DNA of 64,000 bases from Meconema thalassinum (GCA_946902985.2 OX336389.2:150773099-150837098); one strand, 5' to 3'; shown: positions 43,988 through 54,930, counted from the stretch's first letter. Made by a program: numbers and translations. The notes: generated from the letters alone by a model not told the origin.

Positions 43988-45168
43988 GTACCGCAGAGCA
44001 TTATGACATCAACTACGCAACATGGATTAGTCAAGAGGCAGACGGGTGATGGCTGACGTGGAATTTCCGGCCAAATGTCATATCATTCTGGCAGCTCACA
44101 GAGTATTGTGTTGTCGTGCAAAATGCCTTGCTCTTATTGTACTGAATCGCTGCCAACTGATGGCGATTACGTGAATTGTCTGGGGTGTAATTCAGTATAT
44201 CATTACGAATGCACCACCGTAACCACTAGAACGTGGAAAAATATGTCTAATTTAATAATGGCGATGTGGAACATGCAAGCAACGGAAGGAGGCTACCGTA
44301 TACCGTTCAACATCGGGACCAAGCGACGGAGATTGCCTGCAATCAGCGGACGGCATGGATGACTCTAGAGACCCGAAGGCAGCGTTACAGAGAATGACGA
44401 AAGAAATTGCATCACTAAAAGGTAAGGTATATGAAAGTGTAAAAAGTGTTCAGTTTATGTCGAACAAATATGACGAAATATTGAAGGAACTAAAAGAAAA
44501 CAATGTACTAGCGCGTGAGTTAACAACTCAAGTGAAATAGTTAAAGGAAGAGAACAGAAAACAGGAAAGTGTGATATTGGACCTATCAGTCAATATCCAC
44601 GAACTTGAACAGAACAACCGTCAGTCCTACGTGGAAATTAGTGGTATGCTGCACGAGAAGGACGAAAACCTGGGAGACACGGTCCATAAAGGGGCAAAGG
44701 AACTGGAAGTTGATGTCAATATGTTTGACATTGAGGAGATCTACCGTGTGTCGTTAATGAATAAAAAGAAAATTGCACCAATTGTGGTTAAGTTCAGTTT
44801 TACACGTAAAAGAAATGAATTAATCAGCAAGCGCAACGTAAATCTTGGCAGCTGGTCCACTCACCCACGGCATATTAATGAAAGCCTCGCGCATTTCTAT
44901 CGAGATTTATTGTGGCAGGTGAAATCGAAGGCTTGGGAGGTGAATTGGAAATGTGTATGGTTTAGGAACGATCGTGTGTTGGCAAGGAAAAACGAAGTGG
45001 GGTCGTCAGAATTACCTGTCCCGATGATCTAGCGAAGATGGTGTAAGGAAGTGTCGCGGAGTGATAGGTATTTTTCTTTTCGTGTTAAAATGGCATGACT
45101 CAACTATACAAAAGAGTCTGGGATAACCTGTATCAATTTGAAGGTGCTCAATATTTTTTTAGATAATA
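43988..45168 (+). mobile_element. LINE (CR1/Jockey-like), ORF1 segment
   Basis: This is the 5' part of a non-LTR retrotransposon that continues, with insertions, to about 51.1 kb. The left limit is uncertain: the preceding Tc1 copy may lie in its 5' UTR or just outside it. Nested insertions at 45169-46632, 47476-47788, 48132-48998 and 50058-50284 split it. Removing those blocks leaves domains in the normal order ORF1, endonuclease, reverse transcriptase. Confidence 0.8.
44075..45032 (+). pseudogene. LINE ORF1 protein with PHD-like zinc finger and FP-like domain, broken
   Basis: The product would be the nucleic-acid-binding ORF1 protein that coats LINE RNA. A Cys/His cluster at about 44122-44220 (CSYC...CLGCNSVYHYEC) is a PHD-type zinc finger. 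After a frame change near 44355 comes a coiled coil rich in Lys and Glu (44400-44620, KEIASLKGKVYESVKS then ELKENN). The last part (44640-45032) has VEISGM, ELEVDV, IEEIYRV, PIVVKF and an HINESL(A)HFYRDLLW segment, typical of the baculovirus FP25K-like domain found in many insect LINE ORF1 proteins. A TAG at 44538-44540 and the frame change make it a pseudogene. Confidence 0.75.
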
Positions 45169-46632
45169 CACACATCAAAAAAAGTTTTGCATCACCTCGG
45201 TTCCAAGAGTTCCGGAACCGTTAAATACAAAGGGAATAGAGATCAACACAAACAACATTTCAGCTCGTTTTATTGCTCATGAGACCCACACATTGCATGT
45301 TGTACCATCATACAGCTAGACTTTCAGCATTTGTGGTCCAGATTGCAGTACACACCACTACCTCTAATACCCAGTAGCACGTCCTCTTGCATTGATGCAT
45401 GCCTGTATTCGCCGTGGCATACTATCCACAAGTTCATCAAGACACTGTTGGTCCAAATTGTCCCACTCCTCAACGACAATTCGGCGTAAATCGCTCAGAG
45501 TGGTTGGTGGGTCAAGACGTCCATAAACAGCCCTTTTCAACATATCCCAGGCATGTTCGATAGGGTTCATGTCTGGCGAACATGCTGGCCACTGTAGTCG
45601 AGCGATGTCGTTATCTTGAAGGAACGCATTCACAAGATGTGCACGATGAGGTCGAGAATTGTCGTCCATGAAGACAAATGCCTCTCCAATATTCTGCCTA
45701 TATGGTTGCACTATGGGTCGGAGGATGTCATTCAGGTATCGTAAAGCCGTTTCGGAGCCTTCCATGACCACCAGTGGCGTACGTCGGCCCCACATAATGC
45801 CACCCCAAAACATCAGGGAACCACCACCTTGCTGCACTCGCTGGACAGTGTGTCTAAGACGTTCAGCCTGACCAGGGTGCCTCCAAACACGTCTCCGACG
45901 ATTGTCTGGTTGAAGGCATATGCGACACTCATCGGTGAAGAGAACGTGATGCCAATTCCGTGGGGTCCATTCAGCATGTTGTTGGGCCCATCTGTACCGC
46001 GTTGCATGGTGTCGGGGTTGCAAAGCTGGACCTCGCCATGGACGTCGGGAGTGAAGTTGCGCATCATGCAGCCTATTGCGCACAGTTTGAGTTGAAACAC
46101 GACGTCCTGTGGCTGAACGAAACGCATTATTCAACATGGTGGCATTGCTGTCAGGGTTCCTCCGAGCGGCAATCCGTAAGTAGCGGTCATCCACTACAGT
46201 AGTAGCCCTTGGGCGGCCTGAGCGAGGCCTGTCATCGACAGTTCCTGTATCTCTGTACCTCCTCCATGTCCGAACAACATCGCTTTGGTTCACTCTGAGA
46301 CGCCTGGAAACTTCCCTTGTTGAGAGCCCTTCTTGACACAAAGTAACAATGCGGACGCGATCGAACTGCGGTATTGACCTTCTAGGCATGGTAGAACTAC
46401 AGACAACATGAGCAGCGTACCTTCGTCCTGGTGGAATGACTGGAACTGATCGGCTGTCGTACCCCCTCCGTCTAATAGGCCCTGCTCATGCATGGTTGTT
46501 TACATCTTTGAGCAGTTTTAGTGACATCTATGAACAGTCAAAGGGACTGTATCTTGGATACAATATACACAGTCAACGTCTATATGCCGGAGATCTGGGA
46601 ACCGAGGTGATGCAAAACTTTTTTGATGTGTG
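45169..46632 (-). mobile_element. Tc1-like DNA transposon, intact copy 2, nested in the LINE
   Basis: Same termini as copy 1, with one T fewer in the right TIR. TA duplications lie at 45167-45168 and 46633-46634. Length 1,464 bp. Flanks on both sides are LINE sequence between ORF1 and the endonuclease domain. Confidence 0.96.
45364..46389 (-). CDS. Tc1-family DD34E transposase, full length (copy 2)
   Basis: Identical in layout to the protein at 42716-43741: two helix-turn-helix units, the GRPR motif, catalytic D153, D243 and E278 with DD34E spacing, 341 residues and no interruption. Changes are confined to residues 125 (Arg), 130 (Thr) and about 303 (Ser), none at a catalytic position. Since both genes are open and nearly identical, either could supply enzyme for both copies. 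The element inserted after the LINE was already in place. No promoter could be assigned beyond the element's own 5' region. Confidence 0.95.
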   Translation of the reverse strand: MPRRSIPQFDRVRIVTLCQEGLSTREVSRRLRVNQSDVVRTWRRYRDTGTVDDRPRSGRPRATTVVDDRYLRIAARRNPDSNATMLNNAFRSATGRRVSTQTVRNRLHDAQLHSRRPWRGPALQPRHHATRYRWAQQHAEWTPRNWHHVLFTDECRICLQPDNRRRRVWRHPGQAERLRHTVQRVQQGGGSLMFWGGIMWGRRTPLVVMEGSETALRYLNDILRPIVQPYRQNIGEAFVFMDDNSRPHRAHLVNAFLQDNDIARLQWPACSPDMNPIEHAWDMLKRAVYGRLDPPTTLSDLRRIVVEEWDNLDQQCLDELVDSMPRRIQACINARGRATGY

Positions 46633-46634
46633 TA

Positions 46635-47475
46635 GTAATCCGTTGTTGGATAACTCACAGTTAAATATAATGTCACTAATCATTTGTTCATTATCGACAA
46701 ATTGGAACTATTTTCTGCTAACTTTTCTTGAAGAAATTATTGAAAGAATACGTATGTCTAGTGGAGATCAATATTTCACACTTGAAGAACAGCCTGTTTA
46801 ATTTTAAAAATTTCAATGCCCTTTTTTACAATAGAGGAAGTAGAAGAGGTGGAGGCATAGCTCTTTTTACACGGAAGACCATCGCAATAAGGAAACTAGA
46901 CTTGGTTATTAATGTTAATTACTTTGCGACACTTCAAGCCAAAACTGAGTACGCAAATCATAAATTAGGTATTTTCTGCAATTATAGACCACCAGGACTT
47001 AATGTCAACAACTTTATAGACGAGGTGGACATGAGCCTACAGTCCTTCAGTGAGTACAGAAATCTGATTGTTCTCAGAGACATAAATATTGATCTTCTAA
47101 ATAAGGATAATCATACGGCCAACCATTATAATAATATAATGGCAAAACATGGTCTGTTTTCAGTGATCACACACCCGACTAGAATCGATCCTAGGACAAA
47201 AACGCTGATTGACCATATATTTGCAAGGCGAGAGAATACAGCATACTCAGAGGTAATAGAATATGTCAGTGACCACTTCATAACATATCTTGGACTAGGG
47301 ACTCACAAACTGTTTCAGCAAATTCATCTCACCAGATAGGAAACATTAGAATGCTGACTGATTGCAAGGTTCTTGAACAGCTTTGTACAGTTAGATGGGA
47401 CCAATATCTGAACCTCGAATATCCGTTACAGCTCTATACCCGGCTAGTTAACACTTTTAGTGCAATTTATAATAA
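46635..47475 (+). pseudogene. LINE endonuclease domain (APE-like), broken
   Basis: This is the endonuclease of the LINE, which would nick the target DNA to prime reverse transcription. The frame at 46728-47339 contains RGGGIALFTRK, a LGIFCNYRPPG strand, a VLRDINIDLL segment (the GDFN motif position, here RDIN), and LIDHIFARR...VSDHF, the TxxDH and SDH motifs near the C-terminus. The N-terminal catalytic residues are unclear, since upstream sequence at 46635-46800 reads in a different frame. A TAG at 47337 ends the frame, and linker sequence continues at 47351-47475 (WDQYLNLEYPLQLY). The substituted GDFN and frame changes imply it is inactive. Confidence 0.7.
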
Positions 47476-47788
47476 ACTAGCAGACCCGTGCGAGAACTCT
47501 CGCATAATGGGTTGTGTGCACCCCATGTGTACTGACTACCCGTCCGGCTCTAGTACTATGTGGGCTGTACGCGACACAGTTCTGCCAGGGGCTATCATCA
47601 TCTTCTCTATTTGTTTCAAAGCACTTTCTGAACAAATAAATATATTTCCGTTGACTTTTCAAGAAATGCAAGATTTTTCCTGTACTATTGAGACGATATG
47701 GAAGATTTTGGTACGAACCACACCTTCTAACTCCCTCTGGTTTAGGAGCTTGAGTTTTATGAAACGTAGGCTACACCTTAGCGTATTA
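47476..47788 (+). repeat. Hairpin-headed repeat, copy 3, nested in the LINE
   Basis: It starts CTAGCAGACCCGTGCGAGAA-CTCTCGCA, the same head and stem as copies 1 and 2, but the following 280 bp are unrelated to their bodies. A probable TSD TATAATAA lies at 47468-47475 and 47789-47796, where the LINE linker resumes. Confidence 0.65.
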
Positions 47789-47796
47789 TATAATAA

Positions 47797-48131
47797 GATC
47801 ATATGTAAAATTTAAAAGTAGACGCAGAGCAAACAAACCATGATTTTCAAAAGAACTGAAGGTAAAATGCATACAAAGAAATCAGTTATTTAAAAAAATG
47901 GAAATCCAACAGAAATAATGAGCAATATAGGAAAGAATACAACTTATTTAGAAACAGGCTGAACAAGGAAATTTCCAAAACTAAAATGGCATATTATAGA
48001 AAAGGATCTAATGAAAATAGTCGTAATATGAGAGAAACATGGACAATTATCAATAACATTATAGGTAGGAAAACTAACTCAGTAGATGATATAATTCAGA
48101 AATACCTTGCTAATAAACACCCTATTAATAC
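47797..48131 (+). pseudogene. LINE segment between endonuclease and reverse transcriptase
   Basis: Readable stretches give NKPWFSKELK, then RLNKEISKTKMAYY and ETWTIINNIIGRK, the conserved linker before the RT domain in CR1/Jockey-type LINEs. Frame changes are present near 47865-47930. The segment stops at a solo LTR insertion and the reading continues at 49003. Confidence 0.7.
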
Positions 48132-48998
48132 TGTTACGTACCGCCGCGAACCGGCAGGAGACTTTCGGGTGAGCGACAGTGTGACAGACCAAAGCAGCTG
48201 TCTCGCTGGCCTTGGACCGAACCATCAGCCGGAGAGAGAAAGTTCCCACACCCTCCCGGCCCCTCCCACCGGCAGACAGAATAGCGGAACATCTGTGAGT
48301 CATCGCAGGCCGGGCAGAGAATACGTGAAAAGTCTGGATGTGGAACCATCGAGAACAGACTCAATGCGGCAATAGGTTGTGACATTTCGAACTTTCCAGG
48401 CCAGGGACTGATCCCATATAAACCAGCGAGCCGCGGCGAGGACGCAGTGTATTGGACAGTATTGGTCAGTGCTAGTGTGTATTGAAGTGTGGCCGAGTGA
48501 GTGAGTGCGCAGCAGTACAGCGATTATCACTGGACGTCTACGGTAACAGAGTGGAAGCCTGTCTGCCAGGGTGCAACTTTGAGTAAGGACTGTTAGTGCT
48601 TGGAGGTGTCGCGGTGCTTCGTGGAAGGCGTGGTCGTGGGATCGACAAGGGACGAGCAACAGCGCACAAGGAGCAGCAAGAGGACTCTGGAGGTAAGTGA
48701 AGTGGCAGGCTGTAGAGAACCTGTGTAGACTGTACGTGTGAGTGTAAGCTGGAACACTGTAACGCCTCACGGACAGAGGGAACATAAATAGCGAGGACAG
48801 TGGTGTGAGGTTAAATGTGGAAACTAATAGTGACCAGTAGTGTTTTCTGAAGTTAGACTCAGTGTGTATATGTGTGTGCACTGTGTATGTTTGTGGGCTG
48901 CAATAAAATTATATTTCTTTAAAGCAGTAATTAGTGTTGTGCTTTCTACCCACCGTAATCCAGTTAACGGAATTGCCACTAGGGGGTGGCACGTAACA
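48132..48998 (+). mobile_element. Solo LTR 2 (Ty3/gypsy-like), nested in the LINE
   Basis: It starts TGTTACGTACC and ends GGTGGCACGTAACA, with a 4-bp TSD ATAC at 48128-48131 and 48999-49002. The last ~100 bp match solo LTR 1 (AATAAAATTA, ATTTCTTTAAA, TCTACCCACCGTAATCCAGT, TAACGGA). A CATATAAACCAGCGAG box near 48415 may be the TATA region. It is 867 bp against 723 for LTR 1, so the left parts have diverged or rearranged. No internal region remains. Confidence 0.9.
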
Positions 48999-49002
48999 AT
49001 AC

Positions 49003-50560
49003 GATTGTAAATAATTTTGCCAGAAACGTCGATAACCAAGTACAATGAATAACACATGTATGTAGGTTAATTACTCGGTGAGTAAGTTAACTACTGACAC
49101 TTCACTACACTCAATGATGCTATACGAAGTTACATCCACAGACGTATTTAGTATCATAAGTCATTTAAATAGTAACAAGGGACCAGGGATAGACAAAATT
49201 CGTGCCAATGACATACAATACTGTCGCTACAATCTTATCACAGTATTAACTCACTTAATTAATCTGATTTTTGAATCATGAATAATTTCAGAAACACTCA
49301 AAATTGCAATTGTTTGGCCTATATATAAATATGTCGATCATATGATTTTAGATAACTATAGACCGGTATCCATCATATCAATAATCATCCAAAAACGGTT
49401 AGAAAAATGCATCGAAACTAGACTACACAACTATTTAGATAAATATAAAAGTATTCACGATTGCCAATACGGTTTCAGGAAAGGGAAAATCACACAGCTG
49501 TTGCTTTCACTCTTTGCAAATATTGTGAATGGTGCATTGGATCAGAACAAACACGCACTAGTCTTATTCCTCGACTATTCCAAAGCTTTTGACACGTTAC
49601 AGTTTGATCGAATATTGTTAAAATTAGAATCAGTAGGTATTAGAGGTAGGGCATTTGAAATGTTTCAAAACCACTTAACAGGCAGGAAAATTGTAATCAG
49701 AGTAAATAATGCTGTAAGTGATCCTATTGAGGTGCAGAGTGATGTACCGCAGGGGTCAGTATTAGGGCCAACTATCTACAATATATTTATGAATGATATC
49801 TCAAAAATAGTATTAAATTGTAAAATATTTATGTATGCAGATGCCATAATCCTCGTAGCTGTACATAAACATGTTCAAGGGGCTCTTAATATGGTGCAAA
49901 AAGACCACGATAATGTTTTAAGATGGAGCCAAGACAATAATCTCACTCTTAATTCAAAAAATCTAGAATTATGAATATACGAATTCCTGATAAAATCAAG
50001 GAAGAAATTGAATTGATATTTCATAATTTTAACTGCCTGCACTTATATCACGACAAAGATGATAATGTTATTGGTTTTACATCCCTTTTAACTACCCTGG
50101 CTTTTAGAGACGCCGGGGTGCCGGAATTTTGCCCCGAAGGGGATCTTTAACGTGCCAGTAAATGTACTGACACGGCTCCCTCGCATTTGCGCACCCTCAA
50201 ATGCCAGCTGACTGCGCCAGGTTTCGAACCTGCAACCTTGGGCTCAGCAAGCGAGAACGTTACCCCTGAGCCACGCAGCCAGACATCACGACAAAAAAAA
50301 CAAATTACTAACTGTAACTGTGACCAATACATTCAATCTGTGAACAATTATAAATATCTAGTAGTCACTGTAGATGTGCTTTTTAAATGGGACAATCACA
50401 TTATGGAGGTTAAGGAACCTGAGAAATACATTATTCTTCTTTCATACACTTGTCTATTGTGCCCCTCCAAATGTGTACGCAATGGCCTATTCAGCACTTG
50501 TCGATTCGGTACTTCGATATGGCATTGTAGCATGGGACAGGGACAACAGGAAGTTTAATT
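49003..50560 (+). pseudogene. LINE reverse transcriptase, broken active site
   Basis: This would copy the LINE RNA at the nicked target. The segment 49078-49281 has NSNKGPGIDKI, the RT block 1 signature. The frame at 49342-49974 carries NYRPVSI, QYGFRKG, ALVLFLDYSKAFDTL (first catalytic Asp), VPQGSVLGPTIYNIFMND and the motif where FADD/YADD is expected. Here it reads YADAIILV: the second Asp is Ala, which would abolish polymerase activity. The thumb region follows a nested SINE (50300-50560, with a YLVVTVDVLFKWDNHI-like and an ALVDSVLRYGIVAWD segment in two frames). Stop at 49279 and frame changes are further damage. Confidence 0.85.
50058..50284 (-). mobile_element. SINE family C, copy 2 (minus), nested in the LINE
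   Basis: It matches the copy at 37670-37895 throughout in the opposite orientation, including GGATCTTTAACGTGCCAGTA and GAGCCACGCAGCC. The 11-bp TSD ATCACGACAAA lies at 50047-50057 and 50285-50295. Confidence 0.93.
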
Positions 50561-51125
50561 AATATGTTAAGTAATATGCAAAATAGAATTTTAAAACTAA
50601 TTGTAGATAGAGATAACTGTAAGAAGACATTTCTGCCCATTGCAGATTAATATAAGACCACAATACTTCTAACACATTTTAGAGATAATAGATATAGAAT
50701 ATTACCACAGCACTCAAAAGCAACCAGACTAAAACAGGATGGTCAGTTCATTGTTCCCCTTTACATTAATTCATATGGGAAACAAGAATTGAAAGTTTTA
50801 ACACCAAGATTACTAAATTCATTAGCATCAACATTAAGAAACCTTCCAATACAAGAAGCAAAAACAAGTTGAAAATGTTCACAGGAAAACTAAGTCAACT
50901 AAGCTAGGTTTTGATTACGCACAATAAATTTATCAACTTCAATTGTAAGTTACGTTTCTTTCATGAGTGAGGATCCTTCGAGATATAGTCTACGTTTAAG
51001 TAATATTTCTTAATTTGTTCCCACAGATAAGCCATATCTGATGGCTTTGTGGGACCATGATACTTTTAATACTGTAAGTAGTATTTATATATGTATAAAA
51101 AGTATAATATAATAATAATCGAAAG
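50561..51125 (+). mobile_element. LINE ORF2 tail and 3' UTR
   Basis: The sequence up to about 50650 still reads in fragments as the RT C-terminus (NRILKLIVDRDNC-like). After that it is AT-rich, with a small inverted pair AAGCCATATCTGATGGCTT near 51031, and ends in a TATAATAATAAT-type tail near 51118. The end is inferred from the simple-sequence tail. Confidence 0.5.
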
Positions 51126-51246
51126 AATCATTATATGAATACAGAGTCAACAACAACAACAAGAGACTGATAAATTATTTTTGCTATCTTTGTGTTACTA
51201 TTGTCATTATAATAATTATAACACTGTAAGTTAAATGTATTTGTAG

Positions 51247-51739
51247 CCGCCTCCGTAACGTAGCGGTCAGCATGGTTAGCTGCCGCCCCGGATGTCCTGG
51301 GTTCGATTCCCGGCTCTGCCACGAAATTTGAAAAGTGGTATGAGGACTGGAACAGGGTCTACTCAGCCTCGAGTTGTCCAAATGAGTAGAGGGGGTTCGA
51401 TTCCCACCTCAGCCATCCTCTAAGTGGTTTTCCATGGTTTTCCATTTCGTTTTCGGACAAAAAGCCGGGATGGGGCCTACCGTCAGGCCACGGCCTCCTC
51501 CTTCCCTCTCCCTTGTTTATCCCTCCCATTCTTCCCATCCCATCCATCATGAGACCCCCTGTTCGCCTTGCAGGTGAGGCTGCCTGGGCGAGGCGCTAGT
51601 CCCGCCTCCCCAGTTGTATCCCCCGACCCGATGTCAAGCTCTAGGACACTGCTCGTAGAGGCAGTAAAGGTGGGATCGCTCGCAGAGTCCGTGGGGAAAT
51701 CCTACCTGGAGGGGAAACTGACACCAAAAAAAAAAAAAT
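51247..51739 (+). mobile_element. SINE family E with poly(A) tail
   Basis: The tRNA-like head CTCCGTAACGTAGCGGTCAG holds the A box and GGGTTCGATTCCCGGCTC the B box. The body has GGTTTTCCATGGTTTTCC, GCCGGGATGGGGCCTACC and GGCCACGGCCTCCTCC, related to the family D core, and a final AAACTGACACC and A(13). A second B-box-like GGTTCGATTCCCACC at about 51393 suggests a dimeric origin. The TSD was not resolved. Confidence 0.8.
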
Positions 51740-51744
51740 AACGA

Positions 51745-52239
51745 TGGTATTTTATCACAGTTCTGATGCGATGCTCTCTGTGTAGGTGTTGTATTCACGA
51801 CCCGACTCTTGCGTCATGCAAATACAGAAACATATTGGTGCTCCAGACAGAGCAACGAGGTAGTCGCTGCACTTGCAAAATTCGCATGGACCTTTTACTT
51901 ACGAGGAGACTAACAATATGCAGAAAAGGTGATACCTCAATTTCTTTATTTACCATGACTAGTTATTAAAATGGTAGACTGTAACAGTTACGTGCAATAG
52001 ACGAGGAGTTAAGGGGGTTAAAAAATTCAAAATCTGAGGCAGCGATATAATGAGGTATAATAGGCACTGAAAAAAAGGCATAACTGTGCCAAAACTGTGC
52101 AATTACTCAGCACCTCCAAATACGGGGAAATCACTCGGGGCGAGTTTCGGACTGTTGGTGGGTGGTTCAGTCTCTCCCAGTGAAATGACCGGAGCTTGTT
52201 GGCGGTTCTGGTTGCCACATGTGGTCTCGCATTGTCATG
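51745..52239. other. Unassigned region with a trace of repeat E
   Basis: TTGGTGCTCCAGACAGAGCAACGAGGT at about 51835-51862 loosely resembles repeat E. Nothing else was recognised. Confidence 0.3.
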
Positions 52240-52395
52240 GCCCGCTTGCCACGGTGGGTGAGTGGTTATCGTGTCGGATTACTAACTCCAAGCTTGCAGG
52301 CTCGCTCCTGGCCGTGGTAAGTGAATTTTGAAAGGCGGCAAAAATCATGAAACGCATGTCATACGATGTTGGCATGTTGAAGAACCCATTTGAAT
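52240..52395 (+). repeat. tRNA-like SINE fragment
   Basis: GGTGGGTGAGTGGTTATCGT resembles an A box region and GCAGGCTCGCTCCTGGCC a decayed B box, followed by AAGGCGGCAAAAATCATG and CGATGTTGGCATGT. Low similarity to the other families here. Confidence 0.4.
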
Positions 52396-52599
52396 TCAGT
52401 AGGCCGTGTTCATAATGGCAAAATTAATCTCGGGATTTTCCTCAAACACAAAGTTCCTCATTTCTCTACTAGAAAGCGCTATAGTGTCAAGGGGCTTAGA
52501 TATCTAACCTCCTTGACTTTCATAGTGCTTCAAGGAACACAAAATTCGACATGCAAGCTAGCCTCTGGGTGTCAAATAACAAAGCTTGCACCTGGCACC

Positions 52600-52896
52600 C
52601 CAGGCCGTACGATATTATTATATGGCCCGCTGAAGAAGTTCCTGGGAGAACTGCGATTCTCGTGCAACGATGACGCCAAGACATCAGTCCAACGATGGTT
52701 CCACAGTCAGCCAGTTGAATTCTACCACAGGGGCATCTCAAATTAAGTGCTGCGATGGGACAAATGTCTTAACAAATGAGGAGCCACGTGGAAAAATAGT
52801 GTAAGATACGTAAAACAGTACGTATATTTGTAATTACCTGTATATATTGTTTTTTGCTAAAGAAATAGGGGCAAAGACTTTTCAATCCCCCTCGTA
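52600..52896 (+). pseudogene. Mariner transposase C-terminal fragment and right TIR
   Basis: The translation YGPLKKFLGELRFSCNDDAK, then VQRWFHSQPVEFYHRGISN, a TAA at 52744, VLRWDKCLNK and a TGA is the typical end of mariner transposases (FGPLK...F...VxxWxxxQPxxFxxxGIxxLxxRWxKCxxxxG). About 90 bp further, GGGGCAAAGACTTTTCAATC and CCCCTCGTA look like a mariner inverted terminus. The catalytic core and left end are absent or too decayed to see. Two stops make it dead. Confidence 0.65.
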
Positions 52897-52929
52897 TTTG
52901 GATCTGAAGCTAGGGTACGAACGTCAGTC

Positions 52930-53095
52930 CAGCCCCATGACTAATTGGATAGCATGCTAGGCTTTGGTGCGAAGGCTTCTGGGTTCAATTCACGCCACGC
53001 CGTGGCGATTTTGGTGTCCCATGGTTAATTCGTCTTGCTCGCGTCCTAGGTGTTTGTGACGTCTTCATAAACGAAGGATCTAAAATATGTAAACA
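52930..53095 (+). repeat. tRNA-like SINE fragment
   Basis: TGACTAATTGGATAGCATGC and GGGTTCAATTCACGCC have A- and B-box character and tRNA-like spacing. An (A)-rich tract at 53096-53107 may be its tail. Confidence 0.5.
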
Positions 53096-53107
53096 GGAAA
53101 AAAAAAA

Positions 53108-53884
53108 GCAAAGTAGCCTAAAATAAGGAAATTTCTGAAGTAGGAAGTTTTGAATATCGTTAACAGACTATTATACTCTGATTTACAATAGATGAACGGT
53201 GAAAACTGTCATCCGCTTGATGGATGAGGTGAGGAGTGGAGATGAGAGGGGTAACGGTCTCCAAGGCAACAGTGAGCAATGTTGCAATGTATGCCGACAC
53301 AGCAGTAAGCACATGGTTTGACTCAGTGTGTCTTCACTCGTCACGGTCATTAGAGCGCCAGGCAGGGGGACTAACTTACCCAGTATTTGTGTCTTCCGGC
53401 AAGCCTCTTGGAATGTTATGAGTCATGATATGCCTCAGTGGTAACGCAGCATTTCCCCAGGTGCTAGCTTTGACAGTCAGCGAGCTTTATTGGTAATTCA
53501 GAGTATAGTAATCCTGGTGACGTTCATAATATGCAAAGTTTAATTCTAATGTACACAAATGTATACCGCATAAATTTATATTTTATATTTATTTTACATT
53601 TTACATGTAAAAGGAGGAAGGTGGACCTTTGACCTACGAGGAGCCCCGCTGCCATCATGATGACGTCATTCTGGCCCCTCAGAACACTATTTTCATGTGT
53701 AAAGTGGTGGGTTTGATTTTAGGATTGCAACCATCTCCCTTTTGAGCTATCACCCATCATTTTCCGATTCCCAGTTCGAGAGACATCGGGCAAAGTGTGC
53801 TCTTGTCCCGTAAAAATTTCTGTTCTGCAATCCGCCATGCACCAAAGTGACTCAGTATCATCACGGTTGTACTACTTTTGTTAA
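53108..53884. other. Unassigned region
   Basis: No gene was recognised. ATG repeats such as TTTATATTTTATATTTATTTTAC at about 53575-53600 are simple sequence. Confidence 0.3.
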
Positions 53885-54480
53885 GTTAAACATTGAACCT
53901 ATCGCGTAAAATCATGCTGGGAACACTGCCATGCACGGGTTGCTCAAAATTAACCCGAAACTTTATCATCTATAACTTCTACAGTATGTGCCAATTTTGG
54001 AATAAATCCATTTGTTAGTTCGGAAGTTACATACGGTTTAACATTGAACTAATTAGCACGCATAGAATCATGTTGGCAGCACTGTTGTATATTGATTACT
54101 CGAAACTTATTTATTTATTCAGGTAGTATACGTGTGCAAAGTTCAGAACAGTTTGGCTGCATATTTTCAGATATATTGAGACTAAAATAAAACATTATAG
54201 CACTTATCAACAGTTGGCAGCCATGGTAACTCTAAAGAATACGCCTAGTCAAATATGTTACGTTACAAAAAGCACATGCTAAAGTTGTTTGAAATCCAAT
54301 TGATAGTATGGAAGTTACATGCATTTCAAAATTGCACCTATCAGCAAGCGTAGAATCATGTTGGCAATACTGTAATGATTGGGCTCCTGAAAATTATTCT
54401 GAAATTTAATTATCTATATTTGTGCGAATTTTGGATCAGTTCCAATGCTAACCTTCTGAGAGATTCATCATAGAACTCAA
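53885..54480 (+). repeat. Degenerate tandem repeat, three units
   Basis: A block with TGAACCTATC/(A)AGCACGC, a (G/T)TAAAATCATG or TAGAATCATGTTGGCA core, (A)CACTG and a (GA)AA.TTTATC tail recurs at about 53893, 54045 and 54333. GGAAGTTACAT appears at 54021 and 54310. Units are diverged and unequally spaced. Confidence 0.6.
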
Positions 54481-54855
54481 ATTCCAATTGTGATTTCTCA
54501 GCAGTTGGTAGCACTGACATCGTTTCGAAATAAGGCCGTGAGATGTCTTGGTATACATATTTACTCATGCCAAATTCGGTTTCCATAGCTGCAGCCGTAT
54601 AGGAATTGAAAGGCCGGGGGAACACACACAGACAGACGGACAGACTGACTGGAGGACATACGGACAGACAGACAAACAGATGGAAGCGCAGACAGACACA
54701 CACACATCTGCCTGGGTAATCTCATAAAAATATTTTTTCATAATTTTTGCAAAATGTGAAAAATAGGCTAAAATGTAGACTATTCTCTATGGCAATGGTT
54801 CATAGTCCTCTTCGTTCCCTGTACCTTCTCGTGTAGAATTAAAAATTAATTGAAG

Positions 54856-54856
<1 letters not shown>

Positions 54857-54930
<74 letters not shown>

